Part shown: in pieces, positions 18,653 to 27,809 of the stretch | How positions within the stretch are numbered: position 1 is the stretch's first letter | Layout of the letters: every line of letters begins with the position of its first letter | Assembly (NCBI RefSeq): GCF_017599385.1 | Contig: NZ_JAGFPK010000001.1 | Location: 62,001-126,000 of the forward strand | From: Ciceribacter sp. L1K22 | Lineage (GTDB): Bacteria; Pseudomonadota; Alphaproteobacteria; Rhizobiales; Rhizobiaceae | DNA: 64,000 nt | Direction: 5' to 3' | Made by a program: the position numbers and the translations under genes | Notes under the pieces: model-generated | What the model was told of the DNA's origin: nothing | Databases searched by the model: none | The model's input: only the letters and a program-made list of their open reading frames with translations

Positions 18653-20276
18653 GGGCCACCGCCTCCCTTGAACGTTTGGCGCCTGCGGTCCCGAGCATGG
18701 TGAGAGCTAGGCAAATGACACCGAGAATGAGCGCCAGCCCGTCCGCGTCATTGGTGCGGTAGCTGCCGAGGCGACTGTAGATCAGCCACGGCAGCGTGGT
18801 GACGTCCTCCGCGCCAAACAGCGCCACCGCCCCCATGTCGCCAAGCGACAGGGCCATGGCGAAGGATACCGCCATGGCCAGCGGTCGCGCCAGCACCGGC
18901 AGATCGATACGCCAAAGTTTCACGAAGCCTGAAATTCCGAGGCTCGCCACGAGCCGTCCGGATATGCGCCTGTGATCCTCGACCGCGGGGGTCAGGATAC
19001 GCAGGACGAACGGCAGTGCCATCAGGGCATTGATCGCGATGACGATGGCGGGCGCGAAGCGTGAGATCTCGCCGAGCGGCCGAAGAATGAGGAACCAGCC
19101 CGTCGCCAGCACGATGGCGGGCACCAGCAGCACCAGCGACCCTGCCGCCGACAGCGACCCGGAAAGCAGACGGAACGCCAGTCCGGACCCGCGCACCCGC
19201 AGAGCGATGATGGCGCGCACGAGGAGCAGAGCGAGCCCGGTCGACAACAGAGCGGCGCTGCCGGCGATCGAGAGGCTGGTCACCGCAGCAGACAGGAAGG
19301 ACGGCTCGATCAGGAGATCGAAGAGATCGGCCCGCAGTCCCGACACAAGGATCGACATCAGCGGCAGGCCGAGGAAAAGCGCCGCGGCAAGAATCAGCAA
19401 CCCGTCCTGCAGGCGGACCAGACCGGATCCCGCGTCAAACCGCCGTACCGGCCGCTCGCTTCCGGCAATCGCCTCGTCGGCCGCCGGCAGCAGGCTGATT
19501 ACCGCAAGCAGCGCGCCCGTCACGCCGATCTGCAAAACGGCCAGCGAGACCGCGCGCGCCGGATCGAAATCGAATCGCAACGCCTGATAGATGGCGACCT
19601 CCAAGGTCGTCGCTGCGGGTCCTCCGCCGAGCACGAGGACAAGCGTGAAACTCGTGGCGCAGAGCATGAACACGAGCCCCGCGACCCCTGGCAGCAGCCG
19701 CGCGATGACAGGCCACTCGACGAACCGGAATGTCGCGGAACGGCCCATGCCGAGTTCCGCCGACAACATCCAGTATTCGGCGGGAACCCGTTCCAGCCCG
19801 GCCAGAAGAAGCCGGGCGGCAAGCGGCATGTTGAAGAACACGTGGGCGAGAAGAATGCCCGACAGCCCGTAGATGGAGAGCGGCTCGTCCGCGCCGATCC
19901 CAAAAAGCAATGTGCTGACAAGTCCCGTCCGGCCCCAGATGCCGATCAGGCCCAGCGCACCGATCAGGACCGGCAACCCCATCGGCACCGCCATCAGCCG
20001 GATCAGCCAGATCCGGCCGGGAAACTGCCTTTGCCGCGCGAGCGCGAGCGCGACGGGAATGCCGAAGAGAAGCGACAGAAGCGTCGACAGACCCGCCTGC
20101 AACAGGGTGAAGCGCAAGGCCGGCAGGATGACGGGATCGGCGACGAGCGAGGCAAAACCCTGTCCCGATCCGATGGTGAGCAGAGCCGCGACCGCAGCCA
20201 GGATGAACGCCAGGATCGCGACGAGGCCAAAGGCCCCGCCGGCGACATGCGTCATCGTCTGCCTGCGGCTCAGCAC
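18645..20276 (-). CDS. thiP: Thiamine ABC transporter permease ThiP
   Basis: This 543-residue inner-membrane protein is two fused permease units, each with about six helices. EAA-type loops are visible near E-Y-W-M-L-S-A-E-L-G-M and at S-G-R-L-V-A-S-L-G-I-S-G-F. A GTG start at 20276 lies four bases after the thiB stop, so it is tightly coupled. Confidence 0.93.
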   Translation of the reverse strand: MLSRRQTMTHVAGGAFGLVAILAFILAAVAALLTIGSGQGFASLVADPVILPALRFTLLQAGLSTLLSLLFGIPVALALARQRQFPGRIWLIRLMAVPMGLPVLIGALGLIGIWGRTGLVSTLLFGIGADEPLSIYGLSGILLAHVFFNMPLAARLLLAGLERVPAEYWMLSAELGMGRSATFRFVEWPVIARLLPGVAGLVFMLCATSFTLVLVLGGGPAATTLEVAIYQALRFDFDPARAVSLAVLQIGVTGALLAVISLLPAADEAIAGSERPVRRFDAGSGLVRLQDGLLILAAALFLGLPLMSILVSGLRADLFDLLIEPSFLSAAVTSLSIAGSAALLSTGLALLLVRAIIALRVRGSGLAFRLLSGSLSAAGSLVLLVPAIVLATGWFLILRPLGEISRFAPAIVIAINALMALPFVLRILTPAVEDHRRISGRLVASLGISGFVKLWRIDLPVLARPLAMAVSFAMALSLGDMGAVALFGAEDVTTLPWLIYSRLGSYRTNDADGLALILGVICLALTMLGTAGAKRSREAVAHV

Positions 20277-20280
20277 GGCG

Positions 20281-21306
20281 TCACTTGGCCATGGCGGCGA
20301 GCCACTCGTCGACCCAGGCTTTCCGGTTAGCCGCGACCTCGTCGGAGCTGAACAGCAGCGTCTTCTCCGGCTGCACGAGCTTGCCGAAGGCCTCCGGCAG
20401 CGGCTCGGAGGTGGAGGTGACAGGCATCATCCAGTTGTTGGTGGGGATCGCGTCCTGGAAGCCGGGCGTGATCATGAAGGACAGGAACTGCCGTGCCAGC
20501 TCCTTCTGCGGCGCGGTCTTCAAAAGACCGGCGACCTCGATCTGGATGTAGTGCCCCTCCGAAAACGCCGCCGCCTGATACCGGTCCGTGTCCTCGGCCA
20601 CCATGTGGTAAGCCGGCGAGGTCGTGTAGGACAGGACCATCGGCACCTCGCCCTTCGTGAACAGTCCATAGGCTTCCGACCAGCCCGGCGTCACCGTCAG
20701 CACACGCTCCTTGAGCTTCACCCAGGCGGCAGGCGCCTCGTCGCCATAGACGGCCTTGACCCAGAGAAGCAGTCCGAGCCCGGGCGTCGAGGTGCGCGGA
20801 TCCTGGATCGCGATCTTCACGGAAGGGTCACCATCGACCAGCTCCTTGAGGCTTGCAGGCGGCGTCTTCAGTACCTCTGTGTCATAGACGAAGGCAAAAT
20901 GCCCGTAGTCGTAAGGCACGAAGACGTCGTCTGAGTAGTCACCCGGCACCTTGACGGCCGAGGTATCGATGCCGTGCGGCTCGAACAGTCCGGTATCCTT
21001 GGCCTCGGTCACGAGGTTGGTATCGAGCCCGAGAACGATATCGGCCTGGCTCGTCTCGCCCTCAAGCTTCAGCCGTGTCAGAAGCGCCACCCCATCGGCC
21101 ACGCCGACGAAATCGACCGTGCAGTCGCATGTCTTCTCGAACTCTTCCTTCACCTTCGGGCCAGGGCCCCACTCCGCAATGAAGCTCTCATAGGTATAGA
21201 CGGTCAGCTTCCGTTCCGCCGAAAGGGCGGCAGCCTGCTGTGTAAAGGCAAGAACGAGTGACGCGGCAAGGCCGCAAATGGCAGGATATGAACGACGGGT
21301 CGGCAT
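20281..21306 (-). CDS. thiB: Thiamine-binding periplasmic protein ThiB
   Basis: The 341-residue precursor has a signal peptide ([20 protein letters not shown], cleavage around A-A-A-L-S-A) and the thiamine-binding protein core: [42 protein letters not shown]. It captures thiamine and phosphates for ThiPQ. ATG 21306 gives the signal peptide directly; the frame continues upstream only through the riboswitch. Confidence 0.94.
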   Translation of the reverse strand: MPTRRSYPAICGLAASLVLAFTQQAAALSAERKLTVYTYESFIAEWGPGPKVKEEFEKTCDCTVDFVGVADGVALLTRLKLEGETSQADIVLGLDTNLVTEAKDTGLFEPHGIDTSAVKVPGDYSDDVFVPYDYGHFAFVYDTEVLKTPPASLKELVDGDPSVKIAIQDPRTSTPGLGLLLWVKAVYGDEAPAAWVKLKERVLTVTPGWSEAYGLFTKGEVPMVLSYTTSPAYHMVAEDTDRYQAAAFSEGHYIQIEVAGLLKTAPQKELARQFLSFMITPGFQDAIPTNNWMMPVTSTSEPLPEAFGKLVQPEKTLLFSSDEVAANRKAWVDEWLAAMAK

Positions 21307-21363
21307 GACGCCCTCCTCTTGTTGACAAAATCGGGGATAGGGCGTCGCTTGCGATACGCGTCT

Positions 21364-21457
21364 AATCCCTCCGCCGGTGTTAACCGGATCAGGTTCCGCG
21401 GGTTGGCGATGAAGCCTCTCAGCCAATCGTCCGAAAAGGACGAGGGGCACCCCGTTA
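21364..21457 (-). ncRNA. TPP riboswitch (THI element) of thiBPQ
   Basis: The minus strand carries all conserved blocks in order: GGGGTGCCC near 21452, GGCTGAGAGG near 21420, ACCCGCGGAACCTGATCCGG, then GTTAACACCGGCGGAGGGA ending near 21364. It lies 58 bases before the thiB start. In proteobacteria this element usually lowers expression when thiamine pyrophosphate is abundant, most likely by hiding the ribosome-binding site. Confidence 0.97.
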
Positions 21458-21632
21458 GAGCAAGCGAAGAGATAACGCGATGGTTCCCGCCTGGCAAGCC
21501 TCCGAGACGTCCGGCTCAAGCGCCCGTGGCCCACGGTTCGACGACCGCGCGCTATCCCATGGCGGCTTCCGGATCGTCATGTGGCGGTATAGGAAATAGG
21601 TTACGCGGGGCATCATCACCGAGACGGGACGC

Positions 21633-23411
21633 ATGCGGATTTCAGACCTTGCAGCAGTGACAGCCACCACAGATACGACAGCGGCCAGCATGGAGCTGAG
21701 CTTTGGCCGCCAGTTGAAAATAGCCGCCGACAGTTTCTGGCAATCGGCCTCCCGCAACCGGATCATCGGCTTCGCGATCGCCCTCCTCGGCGTCATTCTG
21801 CTGACCGCCTATGGCACGGTGCTGCTGAACCAGTGGAACGCGCCTTTCTACAATGCGCTCGAACGACGCGATCTTCCCGCCTTCATCAAGGAACTGCAGA
21901 ATTTCGCGGTGATCGCCGGCTGCCTCCTGCTGCTCAACGTCATCCAGACCTGGCTCAATCAAATGACGGCGCTGTCCATGCGTGAAGGTCTTTCCCGCGA
22001 TGTCGTCGACCAGTGGCTGACCGACAGGCGCGCCTACCGCCTTTCTGTCTCAAGCCCGCTCGGCATCAATCCGGATCAGCGACTGCACGAGGACGCGCGC
22101 AAGTTGGCCGAGATGACCGCATCGCTGGCGATCGGCCTCGTGCAGTCGACGATCCTGCTCGCCTCCTTCGTCGGCGTCCTGTGGACGCTGTCCAACGACT
22201 TCGTCTTCCACGTCGACGGCCGCAGCTTTGCTATTCCCGGCTATCTCGTGTGGGGTGCGCTGCTCTATGCCACGGCGGCCGCCCTTCTCAGCCAACTCGT
22301 CGGCCGCAGCCTGTCGCGGCTCAACGCCGAGCGATATGCGAAAGAAGCAGATCTGCGTTTCGCCCTGATGCGCGCCAACGAAAATCTCGAGGCGATCACC
22401 TTGGCAAGGGCAGGCGAGACGGAGCGTCGCCATATCCACGAAACCATAGACACGGTGCTGGCCACCATTCGCCGTCTGGCGCTCGCGCTCACCAACCTTA
22501 CCTGGGTAACGGCCGGCTTTGGCTGGTTGGCGATCGTGGTCCCGATCCTCATCGCCTCGCCGGCCTATTTCGCCGGCACGATCACGTTCGGCGGGCTGAT
22601 GATGGCCGCGGCGGCCTTCACGCAGGTCTATTCGGCGCTGCGCTGGTATGTCGACAATTTCGGTCAGATCGCTGACTGGCAGGCCGCGCTGATGCGTGTC
22701 ACGGTCTTCCGCGCCGCGTTGACGAGCCTCGACGGCGACGTCTCAGATAAGACATCAATTGTCCTTGAGACCGGTCCGACCGACAGTCTCGCCATAGAAC
22801 GGCTGGAAGTCTGCGCTCGACCCACCACATCCGGCTGCGAAACCGGCTTTCGCTTGCATGAGCAAGATGCCGTGATCCGGTCCGGCGACCGCGTGATGAT
22901 CAATGGCGACCAGGGCATCAACCGGAAACTGCTGTTCAACGCGCTCGGCGGGCTCTGGACCGATGGCACCGGCATGATCCGCCTGCCGGAAGGGGAAGCG
23001 ATCCACTTCGTTCCGCAACAGCCGTATCTGCCCGAAGGAAAACTGCGCAGTCTGCTGGTCTATCCGGCACCCTCGGCGGATTTCAGCGATACGGATATGG
23101 TCGCGGCGCTGACGCGCGTCGGCCTCGCCAATCTCTCGAGCCGGCTCGACGAGCGTAACCGCTGGGACCGGCAGCTCGACAAGGATGAACAGGCCGAACT
23201 TGCCTTTGCCAGCCTTCTGCTACGACGTCCCCGCTGGATCGTCTTTGAGGAAGTCCTGGAAGGCTTGGAACCGGAAACGGTGGGCCGGCTCGTCGGCGTG
23301 ATGCAGGACTTGTCCGACTCGACCCTGATCTATATCGGCCGTTCCGCGGCCTTCAACGAGGCGCTATCGCCGAAGCTCCTGCATCTGGAAAAACTGCCGA
23401 CGGCACCGTGA
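21633..23411 (+). CDS. SbmA/BacA-like ABC transporter with degenerate ATPase domain
   Basis: The 592-residue protein has an ABC transmembrane domain of the SbmA/BacA-YddA type (LLNQWNAPFYNALERRD, about residues 65-81; R-W-Y-V-D-N-F-G). A C-terminal half follows, placed like an ABC ATPase. In that half the expected Walker A reads GDQGINRK (about 425), the signature reads L-D-K-D-E-Q-A-E-L-A-F-A (about 515), and Walker B reads W-I-V-F-E-E-V-L-E-G-L-E. The P-loop lysine/threonine and LSGGQ core are lost, so ATP hydrolysis is unlikely. It may work as a proton-driven or regulatory peptide transporter. It starts at 21633, divergent from thiB. Confidence 0.8.
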   Translation: MRISDLAAVTATTDTTAASMELSFGRQLKIAADSFWQSASRNRIIGFAIALLGVILLTAYGTVLLNQWNAPFYNALERRDLPAFIKELQNFAVIAGCLLLLNVIQTWLNQMTALSMREGLSRDVVDQWLTDRRAYRLSVSSPLGINPDQRLHEDARKLAEMTASLAIGLVQSTILLASFVGVLWTLSNDFVFHVDGRSFAIPGYLVWGALLYATAAALLSQLVGRSLSRLNAERYAKEADLRFALMRANENLEAITLARAGETERRHIHETIDTVLATIRRLALALTNLTWVTAGFGWLAIVVPILIASPAYFAGTITFGGLMMAAAAFTQVYSALRWYVDNFGQIADWQAALMRVTVFRAALTSLDGDVSDKTSIVLETGPTDSLAIERLEVCARPTTSGCETGFRLHEQDAVIRSGDRVMINGDQGINRKLLFNALGGLWTDGTGMIRLPEGEAIHFVPQQPYLPEGKLRSLLVYPAPSADFSDTDMVAALTRVGLANLSSRLDERNRWDRQLDKDEQAELAFASLLLRRPRWIVFEEVLEGLEPETVGRLVGVMQDLSDSTLIYIGRSAAFNEALSPKLLHLEKLPTAP

Positions 23412-23427
23412 CCGACGGCCGGGGCCG

Positions 23428-25260
23428 TCAACCCTCCAACTCCTCGCGCAGCATTTCGAGCTCAAGCCATTCCTCTTCCATGCGGGTGATGTCCGCCCGC
23501 AGCTTTTCCATCTCGGCTGCAAGCCGGTTGAAGGTCGCCGGGTCCTTCGTGAAGAGGTTCGGATCGGCCATCTTCGCCTCACGCGCGGCGATCTCGGCTT
23601 CCGCCTTTTCCATCTCCTTCGGCAGGTTTTCGAGCGCGAATTTCTGCTTGTAGGAAAGCTTGCCCTTGCCCTTCGAGCCGGTCTCGGTGGGCTTGCCGCC
23701 GGAGGCCTCTTGGGCTTTTGCCTTCTCGGCCTTTTCCGCCCGCTTCCGCTCGTCCTCGGCGCCCTTGCGCTGGGCCAGCATGTCGGAATAGCCGCCGGCA
23801 TATTCGATCCAGCGACCGTCGGGCTCCTCCGGATTGGCCGGCGCGATGGTCGATGTCACGGTCCGGTCGAGGAAGTCGCGGTCGTGGCTGACGAGAATGA
23901 CCGTGCCCGGGTATCCGGCAACGATTTCCTGCAACAGGTCGAGCGTCTCGATGTCGAGGTCGTTGGTCGGCTCGTCGAGGATCAGAAGGTTCGAAGGCTT
24001 CGCCATGATCCGCGCCAGCATCAGCCGGGCGCGCTCGCCGCCCGAGAGATTCTTGATTGGCGTACGGGCCTGCTCCGGCTGGAACAGAAAGTCCTTCATG
24101 TAGCCGGTCACGTGCTTCTGCTCGCCATTGACCAACAGGTTCTCGCCGCGCCCGTCCGTCAGGTAGTGCGCCAGCGTGTCCTCGAGGTTCAGATCCTCGC
24201 GCTTCTGGTCGAGGACGGCGATCTCAAGATTGGTGCCAAGCTTGATCGTGCCGCCGTCCGGCTCAAGTTGCCCCGTCAACATCTTCAGGAGCGTCGTCTT
24301 GCCGGCACCGTTCGGGCCGACGAGACCGATGCAGTCGCCCCGATGGACGCGGATCGAGAATGGTGCAACGATCGTCCGCTCGCCATAGGCCTTGGTGATC
24401 TTGTCGGCCTCGATGACGAGCTTGCCGCTTTCCCTGCCCTCGGCAACCGAAGCCTGGATCGTGCCCTGCGGCCCCTTGTGGCCGCGATACTGGGCACGGA
24501 GATCCTGGAGGTTTCCGAGCCGGCGCATGTTCCGCTTGCGCCGCGCGGTGACGCCATAGCGTAGCCAGTGTTCCTCGCGCTCGATCTGGCGCCCGAGCTT
24601 GTGCTGCTCGATTTCCTCTTCTTCCAGCACCTTGTCGCGCCATTCCTCGAAATGGCCGAACCCCTTGTCGAGTCTCCGGGAAAGCCCGCGGTCGAGCCAG
24701 ACCGTCGCCGTCGACACCTTCTCCAGAAAGCGCCGGTCGTGCGAGATCAGAACCAGCGCGCTGCGGCTCTGCTGCAATTCCCCTTCCAGCCATTCGATCG
24801 TCGGCAAGTCCAGGTGGTTGGTCGGCTCGTCGAGCAGAAGAATATCCGGCTCCGGTGCCAGCACCCTCGCAAGCGCCGCCCGACGCGCCTCTCCACCGGA
24901 AAGGCTCTTCGGGTCTTCTTCGCCGGTAAGGCCGAGATGCGAGAGGAGATAGGTCACCCGGTACGGATCGTCGCCCGGCCCGAGCCCTGCTTCCGCATAG
25001 GCCTGCACCGTGGAATAGCCGTCGAAATCGGGAGCCTGCTCCAGATAGCGGATCGTCGACGAGGGATGGCGGAACACCTCGCCCGACTGCGCCTCCACCA
25101 TGCCGGCCGCGATCTTCATCAGCGTCGATTTGCCTGAGCCGTTACGGCCGACAAGGCAGATGCGGTCGCCCGGCTCCACCTGGAGGCCGGCGCCGGCGAG
25201 CAACGGCGTGCCGCCGAAGGAAAGCTGGATGTCGTCGAGTTTCAGGATGGGAGGTGCCAA
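23428..25260 (-). CDS. ABC-F family ATPase (Uup-like)
   Basis: The 610 residues hold two ABC domains without membrane segments: Walker A GRNGSGKST and GPNGAGKTT, signatures LSGGEARR and LSGGERAR, and Walker B I-L-L-L-D-E-P-T-N-H-L-D and L-I-L-D-E-P-T-N-D-L-D. The two are joined by a charged linker near residue 200-260. The C-terminal 90 residues are a Lys/Glu-rich coiled coil, which points to Uup rather than EttA. Such proteins act on ribosomes or branched DNA. thiN ends only three bases upstream, so both may be cotranscribed. Confidence 0.9.
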   Translation of the reverse strand: MAPPILKLDDIQLSFGGTPLLAGAGLQVEPGDRICLVGRNGSGKSTLMKIAAGMVEAQSGEVFRHPSSTIRYLEQAPDFDGYSTVQAYAEAGLGPGDDPYRVTYLLSHLGLTGEEDPKSLSGGEARRAALARVLAPEPDILLLDEPTNHLDLPTIEWLEGELQQSRSALVLISHDRRFLEKVSTATVWLDRGLSRRLDKGFGHFEEWRDKVLEEEEIEQHKLGRQIEREEHWLRYGVTARRKRNMRRLGNLQDLRAQYRGHKGPQGTIQASVAEGRESGKLVIEADKITKAYGERTIVAPFSIRVHRGDCIGLVGPNGAGKTTLLKMLTGQLEPDGGTIKLGTNLEIAVLDQKREDLNLEDTLAHYLTDGRGENLLVNGEQKHVTGYMKDFLFQPEQARTPIKNLSGGERARLMLARIMAKPSNLLILDEPTNDLDIETLDLLQEIVAGYPGTVILVSHDRDFLDRTVTSTIAPANPEEPDGRWIEYAGGYSDMLAQRKGAEDERKRAEKAEKAKAQEASGGKPTETGSKGKGKLSYKQKFALENLPKEMEKAEAEIAAREAKMADPNLFTKDPATFNRLAAEMEKLRADITRMEEEWLELEMLREELEG

Positions 25261-25263
25261 GGG

Positions 25264-25917
25264 CTAGACTCCGGAAAGATCATAGGGGCGGGCGAGCAGC
25301 ATGGCCCGGCCACGGGAAAGGGAGAGCGAGATCGGACCCTCGGCGACATTGGATATCGTCCGCGACGACCCGAAGGTCAGGTTGAAATCCTGAAGCGGAT
25401 ACCGCGCGTTGCGGATCGTCAGTCCTTCCAGCGCTGTGAAACCGAGCACTGAAAACAGGGCGCCCCGTGGCAATTCGAGCATGAGTTCGCTACCGTCGGC
25501 AAAGGGATAGGCCTCTTCCTCGCCGGAGGTCAGCACCACTTCATACCCGTCTTCGGCAAGACCAAGCGCGTTCAGATAGTGCTGCAACGCATGGTCGGAT
25601 CGCTCCCCGCCAAGAGCGCCGGCGAAGATCAGCCGTGTCGCACCGGCCGCGATCGCTTCGGCGACGGCGATTTCCCCGTCGGTCGCGGCCTTGGCAGCAG
25701 GATAGGTTCGCCGCTCGACAGTCGGGAATTGCTTGATGAGATCCGCATCGCTGCTGTCGAAGTCCCCGACCCAGAGTTCCGGTGTCACGCCGAGGCCTGC
25801 CGCATGACGCATGCCGCTATCGGCGGCGATCACCCGGCTCCCCTCGGTCAACGACCGGAGGCGATCGGTGATGGTCAGATGTCCGCCGAGAAGAAGGGTG
25901 AACGAAGTCGATGTCAT
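25264..25917 (-). CDS. thiN: Thiamine diphosphokinase
   Basis: This 217-residue enzyme has the TPK fold motifs I-A-A-D-S-G-M-R-H-A, P-E-L-W-V-G-D-F-D-S-S, A-A-T-D-G-E-I-A and G-A-L-G-G-E-R-S-D-H, with the acidic D-F-D-S and R-S-D-H residues that bind thiamine and Mg-ATP. It converts thiamine to the diphosphate, the ligand of the riboswitch in front of thiBPQ about 4 kb away. ATG 25917 gives the family N terminus; 23 further open codons upstream are not supported. Confidence 0.9.
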   Translation of the reverse strand: MTSTSFTLLLGGHLTITDRLRSLTEGSRVIAADSGMRHAAGLGVTPELWVGDFDSSDADLIKQFPTVERRTYPAAKAATDGEIAVAEAIAAGATRLIFAGALGGERSDHALQHYLNALGLAEDGYEVVLTSGEEEAYPFADGSELMLELPRGALFSVLGFTALEGLTIRNARYPLQDFNLTFGSSRTISNVAEGPISLSLSRGRAMLLARPYDLSGV

Positions 25918-26027
25918 GCGCCTGCCCTTAGCGCATCTCGGCGCAAAAGGGAAAGACGAATGCGGGGCAAAAGTGCCGCGATGCACGGTAAGAGGTGACC
26001 CGGACAGTCTCGCCGGGCCTGCCGGGC

Positions 26028-26165
26028 TTAACGTTTCTTGGGTGCGGACGCCTCGGCACTTTTGATCTGCGTCGTAAAGGTTGAAACCGGGGCGCTGGAG
26101 GCCTTGGGTTTGTCCTGTTTCGGTTTCCTCACTTCGCGGTTCGAACGCTGCTGGCCTTTAGCCAT
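26028..26165 (-). CDS. Small basic conserved protein, unknown function
   Basis: The 45-residue product (MAKGQQRSNREVRKPKQDK and a short tail ending in P-K-K-R) resembles a short lysine/arginine-rich protein I associate with many rhizobial genomes. It has no fold or motif of known function; the charge suggests nucleic-acid binding, which is only inference. Its start overlaps the end of the next gene upstream by 37 bases in another frame. Confidence 0.7.
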   Translation of the reverse strand: MAKGQQRSNREVRKPKQDKPKASSAPVSTFTTQIKSAEASAPKKR

Positions 26166-26410
26166 GACTTGTTTTCCTTGCTTGACGGAGCCGGTGCCCG
26201 GGCGGATGCCTTGCTGCGGCTGGGATCGATATCGGCTTCTGCGATGCAACGGTCGAAGCTCTCGCTAGCGAACCGCACGCGGTATTGTCGGCTTCCCCCG
26301 GTCTCAGGCAGCCTTGCCAATACCTTGCAGGCGCCGTCGCTGCGGGAAAGACGGATCGGACCGTCTTTCAGAACCACCATGTCGCCGATGGAGTAAATAT
26401 GTTTGGTCAT
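26129..26410 (-). CDS. DUF2158/YodC-like small protein
   Basis: The 93 residues begin MTKHIYSIGDMVVLKDGP and include R-Q-Y-R-V-R-F-A-S-E-S-F-D-R-C-I-A-E-A-D-I, a small beta-barrel pattern like DUF2158 proteins of rhizobia. The last 30 residues are low-complexity (Ser, Ala, Lys) and overlap the following 45-residue gene. It has a good ATG with GGAGATTCC before it. Function unknown. Confidence 0.75.
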   Translation of the reverse strand: MTKHIYSIGDMVVLKDGPIRLSRSDGACKVLARLPETGGSRQYRVRFASESFDRCIAEADIDPSRSKASARAPAPSSKENKSWLKASSVRTAK

Positions 26411-26741
26411 GGAATCTCCTGGGTGAGGCCGGCCGCTGCCGGACCAGCCTCCATCGACACGGGCGCGAGCGAACCCTGTCGATCGAGAATTGTCAGCCGC
26501 ACGGTGTGTCCAGCCGGCGAACGTCAGTGATGGAGAAGATCGGCATTACCCGTCGCCCGTGATCCGTCCTTGCGGAACGGGGCATTTGCAGACGCACATG
26601 CATCGGCATTCATAGCTATCAGCCTGTCAGATCGCAGCCAAAACGCAAGCTTTATCTGGGACACGGATCGGGGGCGTCCCGCTTGCACCCTAGGCACCGC
26701 GTCACTAGGTTTCAGCCGGAAACGAACGAGGCTCGGATACA
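26411..26741. other. Intergenic region between the DUF2158-like gene and moxR
   Basis: These 331 bases separate divergent genes and must hold both promoters. I see no convincing coding frame, riboswitch or operator. A GGCCGGCCGCTGCCGG run near 26428 could fold locally. Open frames here lack family matches. Confidence 0.5.
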
Positions 26742-27584
26742 ATGCAGTTCAACGGTACCGCCGACTATATCGCCGACAAGGATCTGATGGTCGCCGTCAA
26801 CGCCGCGATCCGGCTGGAGCGACCGCTGCTGGTGAAAGGCGAACCCGGCACCGGCAAGACCGAACTCGCCCGGCAGGTCGCAAAAGCCCTCGGCCTCGAT
26901 GTCATCGAGTGGAACATCAAGTCGACCACCAAGGCCCAGCAGGGTCTCTACGAATACGACGCCGTCTCGCGCCTGCGCGACAGCCAGCTGGGTGACGAGC
27001 GGGTCAATGACGTCGCCAACTACATCCGCAGGGGCAAGCTCTGGCAGGCGTTCGCAGCAGGCCGCAAGGTCGTGCTGCTGATCGACGAGATCGACAAGGC
27101 CGACATCGAGTTTCCCAACGACCTGCTGCAGGAACTCGACCGCATGGAGTTCCATGTCTACGAAACCGGCGAGACCGTGAAGGCGGAAGTGCGTCCGATC
27201 GTCATCATCACCTCCAACAACGAAAAGGAACTGCCGGACGCCTTCCTGCGCCGCTGCTTCTTCCACTATATCCGCTTTCCCGATGCCGATACGCTCGCCC
27301 GTATCGTCGACGTCCATTATCCGGGCATCCGAAGTGACCTTCTGCGCAACGCGCTCACCCGCTTCTACGAAATCCGCGAGACGCCGGGGCTGAAAAAACG
27401 GCCATCGACGTCCGAAGCGCTCGACTGGATTCGCCTGCTGGTCGCCGACGAAGTCGATCCCGCCGATCTGCGTGGCGACGCCAGGCAGGCCCTGCCGAAG
27501 CTCCACGGCGCGCTCCTGAAGAACGAGCAGGACGTGCATCTTTTCGAGCGGCTGGCCTTCATGGCCAGGCGCGAAAACCGGTAA
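26742..27584 (+). CDS. MoxR family AAA+ ATPase
   Basis: The 280-residue ATPase has Walker A KGEPGTGKTELARQ (about residue 32-45), Walker B V-L-L-I-D-E-I-D-K-A, sensor 1 I-I-T-S-N-N-E-K-E-L-P and the arginine finger in F-L-R-R-C-F-F-H-Y. MoxR proteins act with von Willebrand A domain proteins in metal insertion or complex assembly. A VWA (CoxE-like) gene lies 1.6 kb downstream after metA and a GNAT gene, and is the likely partner. Confidence 0.92.
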   Translation: MQFNGTADYIADKDLMVAVNAAIRLERPLLVKGEPGTGKTELARQVAKALGLDVIEWNIKSTTKAQQGLYEYDAVSRLRDSQLGDERVNDVANYIRRGKLWQAFAAGRKVVLLIDEIDKADIEFPNDLLQELDRMEFHVYETGETVKAEVRPIVIITSNNEKELPDAFLRRCFFHYIRFPDADTLARIVDVHYPGIRSDLLRNALTRFYEIRETPGLKKRPSTSEALDWIRLLVADEVDPADLRGDARQALPKLHGALLKNEQDVHLFERLAFMARRENR

Positions 27585-27650
27585 CCACGACCGCACTGCG
27601 GCAACGTTTTTCGTTGATTCGCGCGCCGGACGGGCGTAAATCAGCCTCTC

Positions 27651-27705
27651 CTCGTGGTGATTTGGCCGGCCGGCTTGCAGCCACGTTAAACAAGTCGCTA
27701 AATGG
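27651..27705 (+). ncRNA. SAM-II riboswitch (metA motif)
   Basis: CTCGTGGTGATTTGGCCGGC starts the element, and GCCACGTTAAACAAGTCGCT follows a short loop. The CGTGG/CCACG stem and the downstream pseudoknot segment GTTAAACAAGTCGCTAAA are the defining parts of SAM-II. It lies about 105 bases before metA and should repress it when S-adenosylmethionine is plentiful. Confidence 0.96.
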
Positions 27706-27809
27706 CCGAGGCAAGTTCGAAGACTTTCCGAGGACCGGTGGCGATGAAGAAGCCGCCGGTGTTTTTGTATGCGCGGTCTGGACCGCCATGGCAAGGAAAG
27801 TCGAAGAAC

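Noticed and set aside
26524..26742. Small minus-strand frame in the gap before moxR
   Set aside because: No family match, poor start region and it overlaps the moxR start.
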